From Helicobacter sp. (GTDB lineage Bacteria > Campylobacterota > Campylobacteria > Campylobacterales > Helicobacteraceae): a stretch of DNA of 31,705 bases. Below are positions 15,081 to 23,483 of the stretch, piece after piece. The notes beneath the pieces were generated by a model, which was not told the origin of the DNA, did no database searches, and worked only from the letters and a program-made list of their open reading frames with translations. Location of the stretch: NCBI RefSeq assembly GCF_022511165.1, contig NZ_JAFLSB010000016.1:1-31705 (forward strand). Direction: 5' to 3'. Position 1 is the stretch's first letter. Each line of letters opens with the position of its first letter. The translations under genes were made by a program, and so were the position numbers.

Positions 15081-15107
15081 AAAGTTTATAGTAAGATTAT
15101 AAACTTT
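15081..15107. promoter_or_regulatory. Operator-like inverted repeat upstream of htpG
   Basis: AAAGTTTATA (15081-15090) and TATAAACTTT (15098-15107) are exact 10-bp arms with a 7-base spacer. They sit at or just upstream of the presumed htpG -35 region. Arm length and spacing suit a dimeric repressor. The sequence is not the HspR HAIR motif (CTTGAGT-N7-ACTCAAG), although the spacer length is the same. Confidence 0.55.
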
Positions 15108-15266
15108 TATGAGTGAATATGTATAAGAAATATTTAGTAATTCTATATTATGTAGGGTTTAAAGTCGATGTGATAATGTTTTTATAAGCTTTATGAAAGC
15201 CTCTTCAATTATTGATGTAAAATAATGCTTTGATATGTGAGAAAATGATTCTAAAGGCGAGCATAA

Positions 15267-16226
15267 ATGGCGCAATTTGAGAAAATTTATATTGAAATAA
15301 GCGATTATTGCGCCCTCTCTTGTGGATTTTGCCCAAGTAGTAAAAAAAAGAATATGCGAGGCATAATGGATAGCTCACTCTTTAGCTCTTTGTGTGCGCA
15401 GATTGAAAATAAAACAAAACGCGTGAGTTTGCACATACTTGGCGATCCTCTAAGCGTAAGGGATTTTGAAAAATATGCACAGATTGCGCATTCTTACCGC
15501 CTTAAAATCGATTTGGTTACGACTGGTTTGTTTCTTAAAAAGAAGCATTTTGGGCTTTTGTTGCAAGAGCCTTTCGTGCAGGTGAGCTTTTCTCTTAGTG
15601 CGTTTTTGGCAAACCCAAAGTTGCTTACAATGGGGCATTTACAAACAATTTTAGCTTTTTGTAAGCAGCATATACAAGAGAATGCGCCAAATTTTATCAA
15701 TCTGCGCTTACATCAAAAAGATATTGTTCAAGGAGGCAAGGCATTTGAGGCGATGATAAAAGAGATAGAGACATTTTTTGCACCTTTTTGCCCTGAATCT
15801 TCACGCATTGATTTGGGGTGCATTGATTTTTGGCAAGGAAGCAATGAGTGCGATTCTCTGCAAAAACGCAAAAAGCGCATACGACTTGCTCCAAAAATCC
15901 TTTTAAAACCCACAGCTTCATTTGAGTGGGAGCAAGAGGATAGAGATTATGCAATAAAAGATTCTAAAAAAATATCTAAGACTATTCATAAGCCTTTATG
16001 CTATGGGAGTTTAAAACAATGTGGCGTGTTAAGTAATGGTGAGCTTGTGCCTTGCTGTATTGATTATGAGGGGAGGGCGAGTTTTGGGAATATAAAAGAG
16101 CAAAGTTTCCAAGAAATTATCAAGTCTAAACATTTTCAAGCCTTTAGAGAATCTTTAAAAAAAGGCATAGCACCTTGTAAATTATGCCAAAAGTGTGGTT
16201 ATAAAATAATTTTGCAAAATCCTTGA
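15267..16226 (+). CDS. Radical SAM / SPASM domain protein, substrate unknown
   Basis: The 319-residue protein has the radical SAM cluster motif C15-x3-C19-x2-C22 and a TIM-barrel-like half (LHILGDPLS, IDLVTTGLFL, VSFSLSAF). Its C-terminal SPASM-type region has C245, C252, C263, C264 and the closing C304-x2-C307-x2-C310, which would hold one or two auxiliary [4Fe-4S] clusters. SPASM enzymes modify peptides, sugars or tRNA. No small peptide gene is seen beside it, so it is probably a stand-alone housekeeping or maturation enzyme. The gene is divergent from htpG. GATAAT (15172-15177) and TAAAAT (15218-15223) are possible -10 boxes. A CCTA-AAAA-TAGG hairpin lies downstream (16246-16257). Confidence 0.85.
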   Translation: MAQFEKIYIEISDYCALSCGFCPSSKKKNMRGIMDSSLFSSLCAQIENKTKRVSLHILGDPLSVRDFEKYAQIAHSYRLKIDLVTTGLFLKKKHFGLLLQEPFVQVSFSLSAFLANPKLLTMGHLQTILAFCKQHIQENAPNFINLRLHQKDIVQGGKAFEAMIKEIETFFAPFCPESSRIDLGCIDFWQGSNECDSLQKRKKRIRLAPKILLKPTASFEWEQEDRDYAIKDSKKISKTIHKPLCYGSLKQCGVLSNGELVPCCIDYEGRASFGNIKEQSFQEIIKSKHFQAFRESLKKGIAPCKLCQKCGYKIILQNP

Positions 16227-16367
16227 ACTTCCATAAAGATTTAAACCTAAAAATAGGCTCTTAAAATAAGCAAAGTTCGAACTAGCTTTAACTATGGAAT
16301 TATTTTTGCTAGTAGAGGGCAAATGGATTCTAAAAGGAATTAGAATATTTGTATTAAAAGGGATTTT

Positions 16368-17504
16368 ATGAAGAAGATAATCGCAATTCTTGCGTGTGCA
16401 TTTGCTTTAAGCGGGATTGCAAACGCAAATGATTTAGCACGTTGGCTTCTTACTGGGACTCCAAGTGGGCATATGGGCTTATATTATCAAGGTATGACAG
16501 GTGGCGCACCAAGCTTTGTTGATGCCAATGTTTCGCTTGGCTATGAAACTCGCAGACTTAGAGGTATTGGGCTAGGAACATCAATGTGGGCAGCCACAAA
16601 ACTTTTTCAATCTAAAAGTGGGGATTTTTCACAGGTAAAAGAAAATTTTGTTTTTACAGAGTTTAATGCAAACTTTGTAAATCCTAATCGTATCAGTATG
16701 TATGTGGGAAGATTCAAAACAGATAGCGAGTGGATTAAGTATTACACGCAAGGTGCGGCAGTAAGCTATGAAGATGTAGAAAATTTACAGGTTAATTTTA
16801 TTTGGGCGTGGAAAAATGCTTATGTTACAAATTATCGTATGAAAGATTTTTTTAACCCTTTTGGTAATATAGGGGCAATGTATTTGAGTGCTGCGCTTAC
16901 CTTGCCTGATTCTCCATTGCAAATTACACCTTATATTTATGCTGCGCCAAGTGATTTTACATCATTTGGATTAAAAGTGCTTGTAGCTGTGCCTGTAAAT
17001 AGTGCTGTTCTTTATGGAAAAATGCACTTTCTTGCTTTTACAGCTAGAAATAAGAAGGTTATTGATTATTCACAAACAAATGGTGATGGTGGTTTTGCGT
17101 GGCTAGAAGGAGGTGTGAAGTGGGCTGGTATGAATGCAGGTGGGGGAGTGATTTCTGTAGCAAAAAATGGTGCGAGAGGGATTGATTCATTTGGACAGAG
17201 TAGTTATTTTGAGCGACGTGAGGGATTGTTTTATAATAATGCAACTACACTCTATGGATTTGTGGAATATGATTTAAAACAATATGTGCAGCTTGATGGG
17301 GCGATTCGCCATACATCTATTGACTCAAAAAATATCTTTAATTGGGAAGTTGGGCTAACCTCTGAACCACAAAGCAATATAAAAATAGGTGCAAAGCTTA
17401 TAGGTATGATTAATAATGCGAGTTTCACGCTTGATGATTCTATCTTTGCTAATGATGGCAAAAACTACCTCCTTGTGCGCCTCTTTGGACAGGTAAGCTT
17501 TTAA
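16368..17504 (+). CDS. Hof-like outer membrane porin (first of a tandem pair)
   Basis: The 378-residue protein has a signal peptide (1-20, cleavage near ANA-ND) and the mature N-terminus SGHMGLYYQGMTGGAP, typical of the Hof / epsilonproteobacterial porin group. Many beta strands follow, and the last residues are LLVRLFGQVSF with terminal Phe. It should form a large barrel in the outer membrane. The substrate is unknown. AAGGGA precedes the ATG. It is followed at 56 bases by a second porin of the same general kind, so this is probably an old tandem duplication. Confidence 0.8.
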   Translation: MKKIIAILACAFALSGIANANDLARWLLTGTPSGHMGLYYQGMTGGAPSFVDANVSLGYETRRLRGIGLGTSMWAATKLFQSKSGDFSQVKENFVFTEFNANFVNPNRISMYVGRFKTDSEWIKYYTQGAAVSYEDVENLQVNFIWAWKNAYVTNYRMKDFFNPFGNIGAMYLSAALTLPDSPLQITPYIYAAPSDFTSFGLKVLVAVPVNSAVLYGKMHFLAFTARNKKVIDYSQTNGDGGFAWLEGGVKWAGMNAGGGVISVAKNGARGIDSFGQSSYFERREGLFYNNATTLYGFVEYDLKQYVQLDGAIRHTSIDSKNIFNWEVGLTSEPQSNIKIGAKLIGMINNASFTLDDSIFANDGKNYLLVRLFGQVSF

Positions 17505-17507
17505 TGC

Positions 17508-17513
17508 TATAAT
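17508..17513 (+). promoter_or_regulatory. TATAAT overlapping the inter-porin hairpin
   Basis: A perfect -10 sequence starts 4 bases after the first porin's stop and runs into the left arm of the hairpin at 17511-17544. It may drive the second porin on its own. Confidence 0.5.
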
Positions 17514-17544
17514 GTTAGAATCTCTTTTTTGAGATTCTAACATT
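17511..17544. other. Perfect 14-bp stem-loop between two porin genes
   Basis: AATGTTAGAATCTC (17511-17524) and GAGATTCTAACATT (17531-17544) are exact complements with a T6 loop. No U-tract follows, so it is not a normal terminator. The ribosome site and ATG of the second porin lie just after it. It could stabilise or process the mRNA, attenuate read-through, or bind a regulator. Confidence 0.85.
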
Positions 17545-17559
17545 AATTGAGGAGAGAGA

Positions 17560-18843
17560 ATGAAAAAGCATTTTTTGCTTATTTCACTAGCCGCTGTTTT
17601 GGCAGTGAGTGGTTATGCAATAGAAGCAAACCCTTTTGGACACTTAGGAGCATTGTATCATCAAGGATTTGGTGGTTTGCCTACCTTCAATAAAAATGGC
17701 AAAGAAGTGCAGCAAGCTTATGCAGATGTGAGTGCAAGAGTTGGGCTTGATATAGGTTTAAATTCAACAATGAGTATAGGGATTGGTGCTTGGGGTGTTT
17801 ATCCATTTTATAGCACAGGCAGTCAAGATAACTATGTAGGCGATAGGGCGATTCCCAAAAATGTTGATGTATCCGATGCGTATTTTCGCTATGATAGCAA
17901 ATATTTAAGTTTTGTGCTTGGACGCTTTGATATAGGGCAGTTTTATTTTGGTAGAGATGGCAAAAACTACACAGGCGTGGATTGGATTTATGGAAATGTG
18001 CAAGGTGGTGCGCTCAATGTTGGTAGCAAGGCAGTGAGCTTTTGGGCGTATTGGAGAAATGCTCAACTTGGTGCAGGACAAGCCTACAATAGAATGGGCT
18101 ATGAGCTTTCAAGCTTTAATACTTATCAAAATGATAAAAATACTTCAAAAATCGGTGAGCTTGCGAGTGCGGGACTTGATTTTGATTTTGGTGTTGTGAA
18201 ACTCTCACCCTTTGTAGCTTATCTTACTGATGTAAATACTGCTGTTGATACTATCAAAAATGGAACAGGCACAGATGATATACTTAATGCCGGGGCAAAA
18301 GCACAAATTGAGCTTGGAAGTGAGAATCTTAAATCAATTACTACCTTAAGAGGAGTTTATGGCATAGATAATATCGTAGGCAAGGCTGAAAGCACAAATG
18401 GCATAACTCTTTGGGTTGATGAAGAATTGCGTTTTGATGATATTTGGAAGCTTGGAGTTGGGTATATAAGCCAAAAAAATGATAATCATCTTTTAAACTT
18501 TGGTGATAGGGGGAGATTCTATGGGTATCGTGGAGGCTTAAGCGGTGCTGGTTGGGGTAGTTTCTTGGGCTATGGCAATACTTGGTATGTATTTGGTGGC
18601 ATAGAGGCTAAACGCATAGCTCTTGATTTGCTTTACTCCGGTGGTGATTATGAAGAAATTTCTGCAGTTGGTTCAATAAAACTTTGGACAAACAATGATG
18701 AGATGTATTTGAGTGTGGGTGCTGGATATGTAGGCACAGCCAAAATAGGTGCAGATAGCACACTTGGGAATCTCCTCCAAAATGCTTCAAATGGCGATAA
18801 ATGGAGTCATTCAGTACTTGGATTTGTTAAGTTTGGATTCTAG
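17560..18843 (+). CDS. Hof-like outer membrane porin (second of a tandem pair)
   Basis: The 427-residue protein has a signal peptide (1-20) and the same mature start as its neighbour (GHLGALYHQGFGGLPTF). Many amphipathic strands with Gly/Asn/Asp turns follow, and it ends SVLGFVKFGF. It differs strongly from the first porin outside the N-terminal block, so the pair is likely diverged in substrate. GAGGAGAG stands 6 bases before the ATG. A clear stem-loop terminator follows at 18882-18906. Confidence 0.82.
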   Translation: MKKHFLLISLAAVLAVSGYAIEANPFGHLGALYHQGFGGLPTFNKNGKEVQQAYADVSARVGLDIGLNSTMSIGIGAWGVYPFYSTGSQDNYVGDRAIPKNVDVSDAYFRYDSKYLSFVLGRFDIGQFYFGRDGKNYTGVDWIYGNVQGGALNVGSKAVSFWAYWRNAQLGAGQAYNRMGYELSSFNTYQNDKNTSKIGELASAGLDFDFGVVKLSPFVAYLTDVNTAVDTIKNGTGTDDILNAGAKAQIELGSENLKSITTLRGVYGIDNIVGKAESTNGITLWVDEELRFDDIWKLGVGYISQKNDNHLLNFGDRGRFYGYRGGLSGAGWGSFLGYGNTWYVFGGIEAKRIALDLLYSGGDYEEISAVGSIKLWTNNDEMYLSVGAGYVGTAKIGADSTLGNLLQNASNGDKWSHSVLGFVKFGF

Positions 18844-18881
18844 CTCATTTATAAATCTAACTACAAATAATTTTTACACTT

Positions 18882-18906
18882 AAAGCTAGGAGGTTTTCCT
18901 AGCTTT
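18882..18906 (+). terminator. Stem-loop terminator after the second porin
   Basis: AAAGCTAGGA (18882-18891) and TCCTAGCTTT (18897-18906) form a 10-bp stem with a 5-base loop. ACTTTTTTG follows after a short C-rich stretch. It separates the porin gene from hemJ. Confidence 0.75.
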
Positions 18907-19016
18907 CCTCCCCCACTTTTTTGATTACAAAAGAAACTTCATCAATAACCAAACTTCTTAAAAGTAATGTATAATAATAACTTTAGGGCAAAATGATAAT
19001 ATTTAAAGGAGAAAAT

Positions 19017-19457
19017 ATGGAATTTTTATATATCAAGGCATTTCATATTATGGCATTAGTTTCTTGGATGGCAATGTTATTTTATCTTCCGCGTTTATTT
19101 GTATATCACGCACAGCATCGTGATATACAAGCTTATGTAGAGATTATTAAAAAGCAAGAATGGCGGTTATACAAATATATTGGCATACCTGCACTCATAT
19201 TTACCTTACTTACAGGTTTAGCTTTAATTGCGCTTAATCCTGATGTGTTTAAAGTAGCAGTTTCTGGACTTTGGCTTCATATTAAGCTTGTATGCGTTCT
19301 TTGCCTCTTAATTTATCATTTAATGTGCGGATATTTTATCAAAACCCTAGGCAATGGTTCTTGCACAAAAAGCCATAGATTCTTTCGATTTTTTAATGAG
19401 ATTCCTACTCTTTTGTTGATTATTATTGTTATTTTAGTTGTATGCAAACCAATATAG
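19017..19457 (+). CDS. hemJ: HemJ-type protoporphyrinogen IX oxidase (UPF0093)
   Basis: HemJ oxidises protoporphyrinogen IX to protoporphyrin IX in the membrane, the penultimate step of haem synthesis in bacteria lacking HemG or HemY. The product has four hydrophobic helices. It carries conserved histidines in FHIMALVSWMAMLFYLPRLF near the N-terminus and in LWLHIKL, plus a central QEWRLYKYIGIPA loop. I use ATG 19017 (146 residues), which has AAAGGAG 5 bases upstream. A start at 18993 would add eight residues including the ribosome site. TATAAT near 18970 is a likely -10. argH starts 10 bases after the stop. Confidence 0.85.
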   Translation: MEFLYIKAFHIMALVSWMAMLFYLPRLFVYHAQHRDIQAYVEIIKKQEWRLYKYIGIPALIFTLLTGLALIALNPDVFKVAVSGLWLHIKLVCVLCLLIYHLMCGYFIKTLGNGSCTKSHRFFRFFNEIPTLLLIIIVILVVCKPI

Positions 19458-19466
19458 GGAATAAAA

Positions 19467-20873
19467 ATGGCAAAGCTATGGAGCGGACGATTTGCTTTGG
19501 AGCAAAGCTCACTTTTAGAGGAATTTAATGCTTCGATTTTTTTTGATAAAGAGCTGTGGAGAGAGGATATAGTTGGCTCTATTGCTCACGCGCAAATGCT
19601 TGGTAAAATTGGCATTTTGCCACCCAATGAAGTAGAGGCAATTTGTAAAGCCCTTGCAGACATTGCTCAAGAGATAGAAAAAGGCGATTTTCATTTCAAG
19701 GCAAGTGATGAAGATATACATATGGCAATAGAATCTGCCCTCACGGCGCGTATTGGCGATATAGGCAAAAAGCTCCACACGGCACGTAGCCGTAATGATC
19801 AAGTTGCATTGGATTTTCGTCTGTATATTTTAAAACAAAATATTTTTATACGCTCCTTGCTTTTTGAGCTTATGGAATCTATTCTTAAACTTGCCAAAGA
19901 ACATACACAAAGCATTATGCCGGGTATGACACATTTACAACACGCTCAACCCGTGAGCTTTGGCTTTCATCTTGTCGCGTGGGCGTGCAATTTGAAACGT
20001 GATATATTGCGCCTAGAAGATGATTATAAACGCAATAATTTTTGTCCGCTTGGGAGCGGAGCATTAGCAGGGACCCCCTATGGCAATGATAGAGTATATC
20101 TTGCAGAATCTCTAGGCTTTAGTGCGCCTACACTCAATGCTATGGATTCTGTGAGTGAGAGGGATTTTGCCCTTGATATGCTTTATAGTCTTTCTATGAT
20201 TATGATGCACCTCTCACGCATAGCTGAAGAACTCGTGCTATGGAGCACACAAGAATTTGCTTTTATTACTCTAAGTGATGCGTATGCGACAGGAAGTTCG
20301 ATTATGCCACAGAAAAAAAATCCTGATGTGCCTGAACTTTTGCGAGGAAAAAGTGGGCGCGTGTATGGCTCACTTATGGGGCTTCTTAGCGTAATGAAAG
20401 GTTTGCCTTTAGCGTATAATAAAGATATGCAAGAAGACAAAGAAGGTGTATTTGATGCGTTAAAGAATGTGCGTATATGTCTTAGAATCACCAAAGAATG
20501 TCTTGATACGATGAGTATTCGCACTGATAATATGGCTAAAATGGCAAAATGTGGGCATTTAAGCGCTACGGATTTGGCGGATTTTTTGGTGCGTGAGTGT
20601 AATGTGGCATTCCGTGATGCGCATCATATCACAGGGAGAGTGGTTGCATTTGCTGAAAGTAAGGGTGTAGATATAAGCGATTTAGAAGAGGCAGAAATTA
20701 TGGCTATTGATTCTCGTATCAAAGCAGGAGTAAAATCTGTGCTTTCTTTAGAATCCTCTATGAATGCTAGAGACACCTTAGGAGGCACTTCAGCCTCTCA
20801 AACACAGGCGCAAATTAATGAGCTTATGGATTTTATCAAAGAGCATAAGCATTACATTCAAGAAAGAGAGTGA
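19467..20873 (+). CDS. argH: Argininosuccinate lyase
   Basis: ArgH splits argininosuccinate into arginine and fumarate, the last step of arginine synthesis. The 468-residue protein has the fumarase-superfamily signature GSSIMPQKKNPD (276-287) with the catalytic serine loop, TARSRNDQVA near residue 110 and GMTHLQHAQPVSF near 152. No other arginine synthesis gene is nearby. It follows hemJ by 10 bases, so the two are probably co-transcribed. Its presence fits an enterohepatic Helicobacter more than H. pylori, which to my knowledge lacks this gene. Confidence 0.97.
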   Translation: MAKLWSGRFALEQSSLLEEFNASIFFDKELWREDIVGSIAHAQMLGKIGILPPNEVEAICKALADIAQEIEKGDFHFKASDEDIHMAIESALTARIGDIGKKLHTARSRNDQVALDFRLYILKQNIFIRSLLFELMESILKLAKEHTQSIMPGMTHLQHAQPVSFGFHLVAWACNLKRDILRLEDDYKRNNFCPLGSGALAGTPYGNDRVYLAESLGFSAPTLNAMDSVSERDFALDMLYSLSMIMMHLSRIAEELVLWSTQEFAFITLSDAYATGSSIMPQKKNPDVPELLRGKSGRVYGSLMGLLSVMKGLPLAYNKDMQEDKEGVFDALKNVRICLRITKECLDTMSIRTDNMAKMAKCGHLSATDLADFLVRECNVAFRDAHHITGRVVAFAESKGVDISDLEEAEIMAIDSRIKAGVKSVLSLESSMNARDTLGGTSASQTQAQINELMDFIKEHKHYIQERE

Positions 20874-20927
20874 AATTAAGAGCGAGTTAATCGCCCAATA
20901 GTTTTAAACTTAAGTGAAGGTTAGGGA

Positions 20928-21653
20928 ATGAGTGATAAGCAAGAGCAAATTGTAAGTATGTTTAATGAGATTGCGCCAACTTATGACAAGGCAAATCGTG
21001 TGATGAGCTTAGGTATAGATGTGAGTTGGCGTGTAATGGCGTGCAAAAAGGCATTTGAAGCATTAGGTAAGGATCATATAGAATGTGTGCTTGATGTGGC
21101 GTGTGGCACAGGCGATATGCTTTGGCATTGGGATTATCAAGCCAAGAAAGCGCATAAGAAAATAATACAAATGCGAGGTATTGACCCATCAGAGGGTATG
21201 CTTGAGATTGCAAAGCAAAAACTTGCTCCACTCAATGAGTATTTAAAGCTTGAAATAGGGGAAGCAAAGGCATTAAATATAGAATCTGAAAGCGTGGATA
21301 TTCTCTCTATTGCTTATGGGTTGCGCAATGTGGTGGCTCTTGATAGCGCACTTGATGAGTTTGCGCGTGTGCTTAAAAAGGGAGGGGTGCTTGTGATTTT
21401 AGAATTTATGAATGATGAAAATGCTGGATTCTTGCAGCAGTTTATGCGCTTTTATACGCGTAAGATTCTGCCTTTAGTAGGAGGGCTTATCTCACGCAAT
21501 TATGCTGCATATAAGTATTTGCCAAACTCTATAAAGGATTTTGTAAGTGCGCAGACTTTAAAAGAAAAATGTCAAAATCGGGGTATTACGAGTTATTTTA
21601 TGAAAGGATATAGCGCAAATATTTCTACACTTTATGTGGGGATTAAGTCTTAG
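20928..21653 (+). CDS. ubiE: Demethylmenaquinone / ubiquinone C-methyltransferase UbiE (MenG)
   Basis: The 241-residue class I SAM methyltransferase has the family N-terminus FNEIAPTYDKANRVMSLGID and SAM motif I VLDVACGTGDM (54-64). AYGLRNV comes near residue 128, and the GVLVILEF strand follows. In Helicobacter it should methylate demethylmenaquinone, since menaquinone is the only quinone. GAAGGTTAGGGA precedes the ATG. It follows argH by 54 bases. Confidence 0.94.
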   Translation: MSDKQEQIVSMFNEIAPTYDKANRVMSLGIDVSWRVMACKKAFEALGKDHIECVLDVACGTGDMLWHWDYQAKKAHKKIIQMRGIDPSEGMLEIAKQKLAPLNEYLKLEIGEAKALNIESESVDILSIAYGLRNVVALDSALDEFARVLKKGGVLVILEFMNDENAGFLQQFMRFYTRKILPLVGGLISRNYAAYKYLPNSIKDFVSAQTLKEKCQNRGITSYFMKGYSANISTLYVGIKS

Positions 21654-21902
21654 TTTAGGTATAATCGCATTTAAATTAAATGTTGATATGAAGCTTTAAT
21701 GATAAGCAAAAATAGAGGATTGTAATCTCAAAATGTAACATTAGGGATAAAAATTAACTTTAGTAACTAAAGTATAGTTTTTGTTTTACCTTTTACGAAT
21801 GTTATTTACAAAAATCTTTTATTATAAGGTGAAACGAAATTCAATGTTTCATAATATCAACTTGCCATCTCGCGTGAGCGTAAGCAAAAGAAAGGGGTTA
21901 GA
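21654..21902. promoter_or_regulatory. Long leader / promoter region before mqo
   Basis: This 249-bp gap has a perfect TATAAT right at its start (21660-21665) and an inverted repeat at 21757-21773. Closer to mqo there is a second weaker TATAAG at 21823-21828 and a 20-codon ORF that overlaps the mqo start. If the first box is used, the leader would be about 230 bases, long enough for an RNA-level control element or a small RNA. Confidence 0.45.
21757..21773. promoter_or_regulatory. Operator-like inverted repeat upstream of mqo
   Basis: ACTTTAG and CTAAAGT are exact complements around TAA, 130-146 bases before the mqo ATG. The compact form suits a small dimeric regulator; I recognise no known consensus. 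Confidence 0.45.
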
Positions 21903-21906
21903 ATGA
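21844..21906 (+). CDS. Possible 20-codon upstream ORF overlapping the mqo start
   Basis: An ATG at 21844 opens a 20-codon frame (MFHNINLPSRVSVSKRKGLE) that ends in TGA at 21904-21906, overlapping the mqo ATG as ATGA. AAGGTG lies about 11 bases before it. The overlap is the typical form for translational coupling. Nothing else shows that the peptide is made. Confidence 0.3.
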   Translation: MFHNINLPSRVSVSKRKGLE

Positions 21907-23387
21907 GTGAAGATTCAGAAATAGCTTTGGTTGGTGGGGGCATTATGAGCATTACTTTGGCAGCGATGATAAAAGAGCTTCAACCTTCTGCGCATATTAG
22001 CGTCTATGAAATGTTTGAAGATGTAGCATTAGAGAGCAGTATGTGTTGGAATAATGCAGGAACAGGACATCAGGCATTATGTGAGCTAAACTATACACCT
22101 AAGAAAGCAGATGGCAGTATTGATATTACAAAGGCATTGAATATTAACCAACAATACGAATTAAGCAAGGAGTTTTGGGCATATTGTGTGAGAGCGGGGA
22201 TTCTCAAAGAGCCACATACTTTTTTGAATCCTGTGCCACACTTGAGCTTTGTGGCTGATGATATTGTGCCTTATTTGAAGCAACGTTATGAAACGCTCAA
22301 AGCTTGTCCCCTTTTTGCTAATATGAGCTATTCTGAAGATAGGGATCAAATTAAGCAATGGGCTCCACTTTTGCTTGATGGGCGAGATGAAAAACAAAAA
22401 ATAGCAGTTACTTATATGGAAGAAGGAACCGATGTTGATTTTGGCGAGATTGTGCGACAATTTAGAGATAAGCTAAGCCAAAAAGATGGTTTTAATGTGT
22501 ATGTGAATCATAAAGTATGCGATTTACGCAAAGAGGGTAGTGTTTGGCAACTTGATATACTTGATAAACAAAAGGGCGAAAGAAAGCAAGTTAAAGCAAA
22601 ATTTGTATTTTTGGGTGCGGGGGGAGGCTCGTTTCCACTTCTACAAAAAAGTGCCATACCTGAAGGTAGAGGATATGGCGGATTCCCTGTAGGTGGGCTA
22701 TGGCTTGTGTGTAAAAACCGCGAGATTATAGAAAAACATAATGCTAAAGTCTATGGCAAGGCTTCTATTGGTGATCCTCCTATGTCTGTGCCACATTTGG
22801 ATACACGCATCATAGAAGGTAAAAAAGAGCTACTTTTTGGACCTTATGCGGGATTTAATACCAAATTTCTTAAACGTGGTAGCTTCTTTGATTTTCCTTT
22901 ATCTATACGTGCAAATAACTTCCTCCCTATGATTCAAGCAGGGTTAGATAATGTGCCTCTTACGATATATCTTATTAAGCAGATTCTAATGTTTCATTCT
23001 CAACGTGTGGATAAACTCAATATGTTTATTCCTGCTGCGAAGTTTAGAGATTGGCAGCCGGTGTTTGCGGGACAGAGAGTGCAGATTATCAAAAAAGATG
23101 CCAATGGCAGAGGAAGTTTGCAATTTGGCACAGAGGTGATTGCCTCACAAGATGGCTCTTTAGCGGCGTTACTTGGTGCATCTCCGGGTGCATCAACAGC
23201 GGTTAATATTATGCTTCAAGTTCTTGAACGTTGCTTTAGTGATAAGATGAATTCAAATGATTGGCGCGATAAGCTTGCTCAAATGGTGCCTTCTTATAAG
23301 CGCTCACTTGAAGAAAATATTACCCATTTTAATGAGTGTCGCTCAAAAACTGCTCAAACACTAAAAATGCCTTTCCGTCCAATTTAG
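21903..23387 (+). CDS. mqo: Malate:quinone oxidoreductase
   Basis: Mqo is an FAD-dependent peripheral membrane enzyme that oxidises malate to oxaloacetate and passes electrons to the quinone pool. It replaces NAD malate dehydrogenase in Helicobacter. The 494-residue protein starts with the dinucleotide fold IALVGGGIMSITLAAMI (7-23), then SSMCWNNAGTGHQALCELNYTP (split here by position, about 46-67) and VFLGAGGGSFPLLQKS. The C-terminal region has LGASPGASTAVNIMLQVL. AAAGGGG precedes the ATG. It is preceded by ubiE (menaquinone synthesis) and by a long leader. Confidence 0.95.
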   Translation: MSEDSEIALVGGGIMSITLAAMIKELQPSAHISVYEMFEDVALESSMCWNNAGTGHQALCELNYTPKKADGSIDITKALNINQQYELSKEFWAYCVRAGILKEPHTFLNPVPHLSFVADDIVPYLKQRYETLKACPLFANMSYSEDRDQIKQWAPLLLDGRDEKQKIAVTYMEEGTDVDFGEIVRQFRDKLSQKDGFNVYVNHKVCDLRKEGSVWQLDILDKQKGERKQVKAKFVFLGAGGGSFPLLQKSAIPEGRGYGGFPVGGLWLVCKNREIIEKHNAKVYGKASIGDPPMSVPHLDTRIIEGKKELLFGPYAGFNTKFLKRGSFFDFPLSIRANNFLPMIQAGLDNVPLTIYLIKQILMFHSQRVDKLNMFIPAAKFRDWQPVFAGQRVQIIKKDANGRGSLQFGTEVIASQDGSLAALLGASPGASTAVNIMLQVLERCFSDKMNSNDWRDKLAQMVPSYKRSLEENITHFNECRSKTAQTLKMPFRPI

Positions 23388-23400
23388 TGCGTAAAAAAGT

Positions 23401-23415
23401 GTAGCTTTAAGCTAC
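23401..23415. terminator. Short hairpin after mqo
   Basis: GTAGCTT and AAGCTAC flank one T, 13 bases after the mqo stop. The T-run (23440s) is distant, so it is a weak terminator at best. Confidence 0.4.
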
Positions 23416-23447
23416 GCTCCTCAAGCTAAAAATCAATAATTTTTTGT

Positions 23448-23453
23448 TATAAT
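23448..23453 (+). promoter_or_regulatory. Probable -10 box of efp
   Basis: A perfect TATAAT stands 31-36 bases before the efp ATG, behind an AT-rich stretch. Confidence 0.65.
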
Positions 23454-23483
23454 GCTTCATTTATTTTATATTAAGGATATGCA

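Noticed and set aside
18888..18912. Alternative pairing AGGAGG with CCTCC that would compete with the porin terminator, suggesting an attenuator
   Set aside because: The pairing is short and there is no leader ORF or regulatory logic; the simple 10-bp terminator stem explains the sequence.
18993..19016. Upstream ATG for hemJ
   Set aside because: The eight extra codons encode the AAAGGAG ribosome site of ATG 19017 and add non-conserved residues.
20183..20524. 113-codon minus-strand frame inside argH
   Set aside because: Covers the argH signature region; no independent support.
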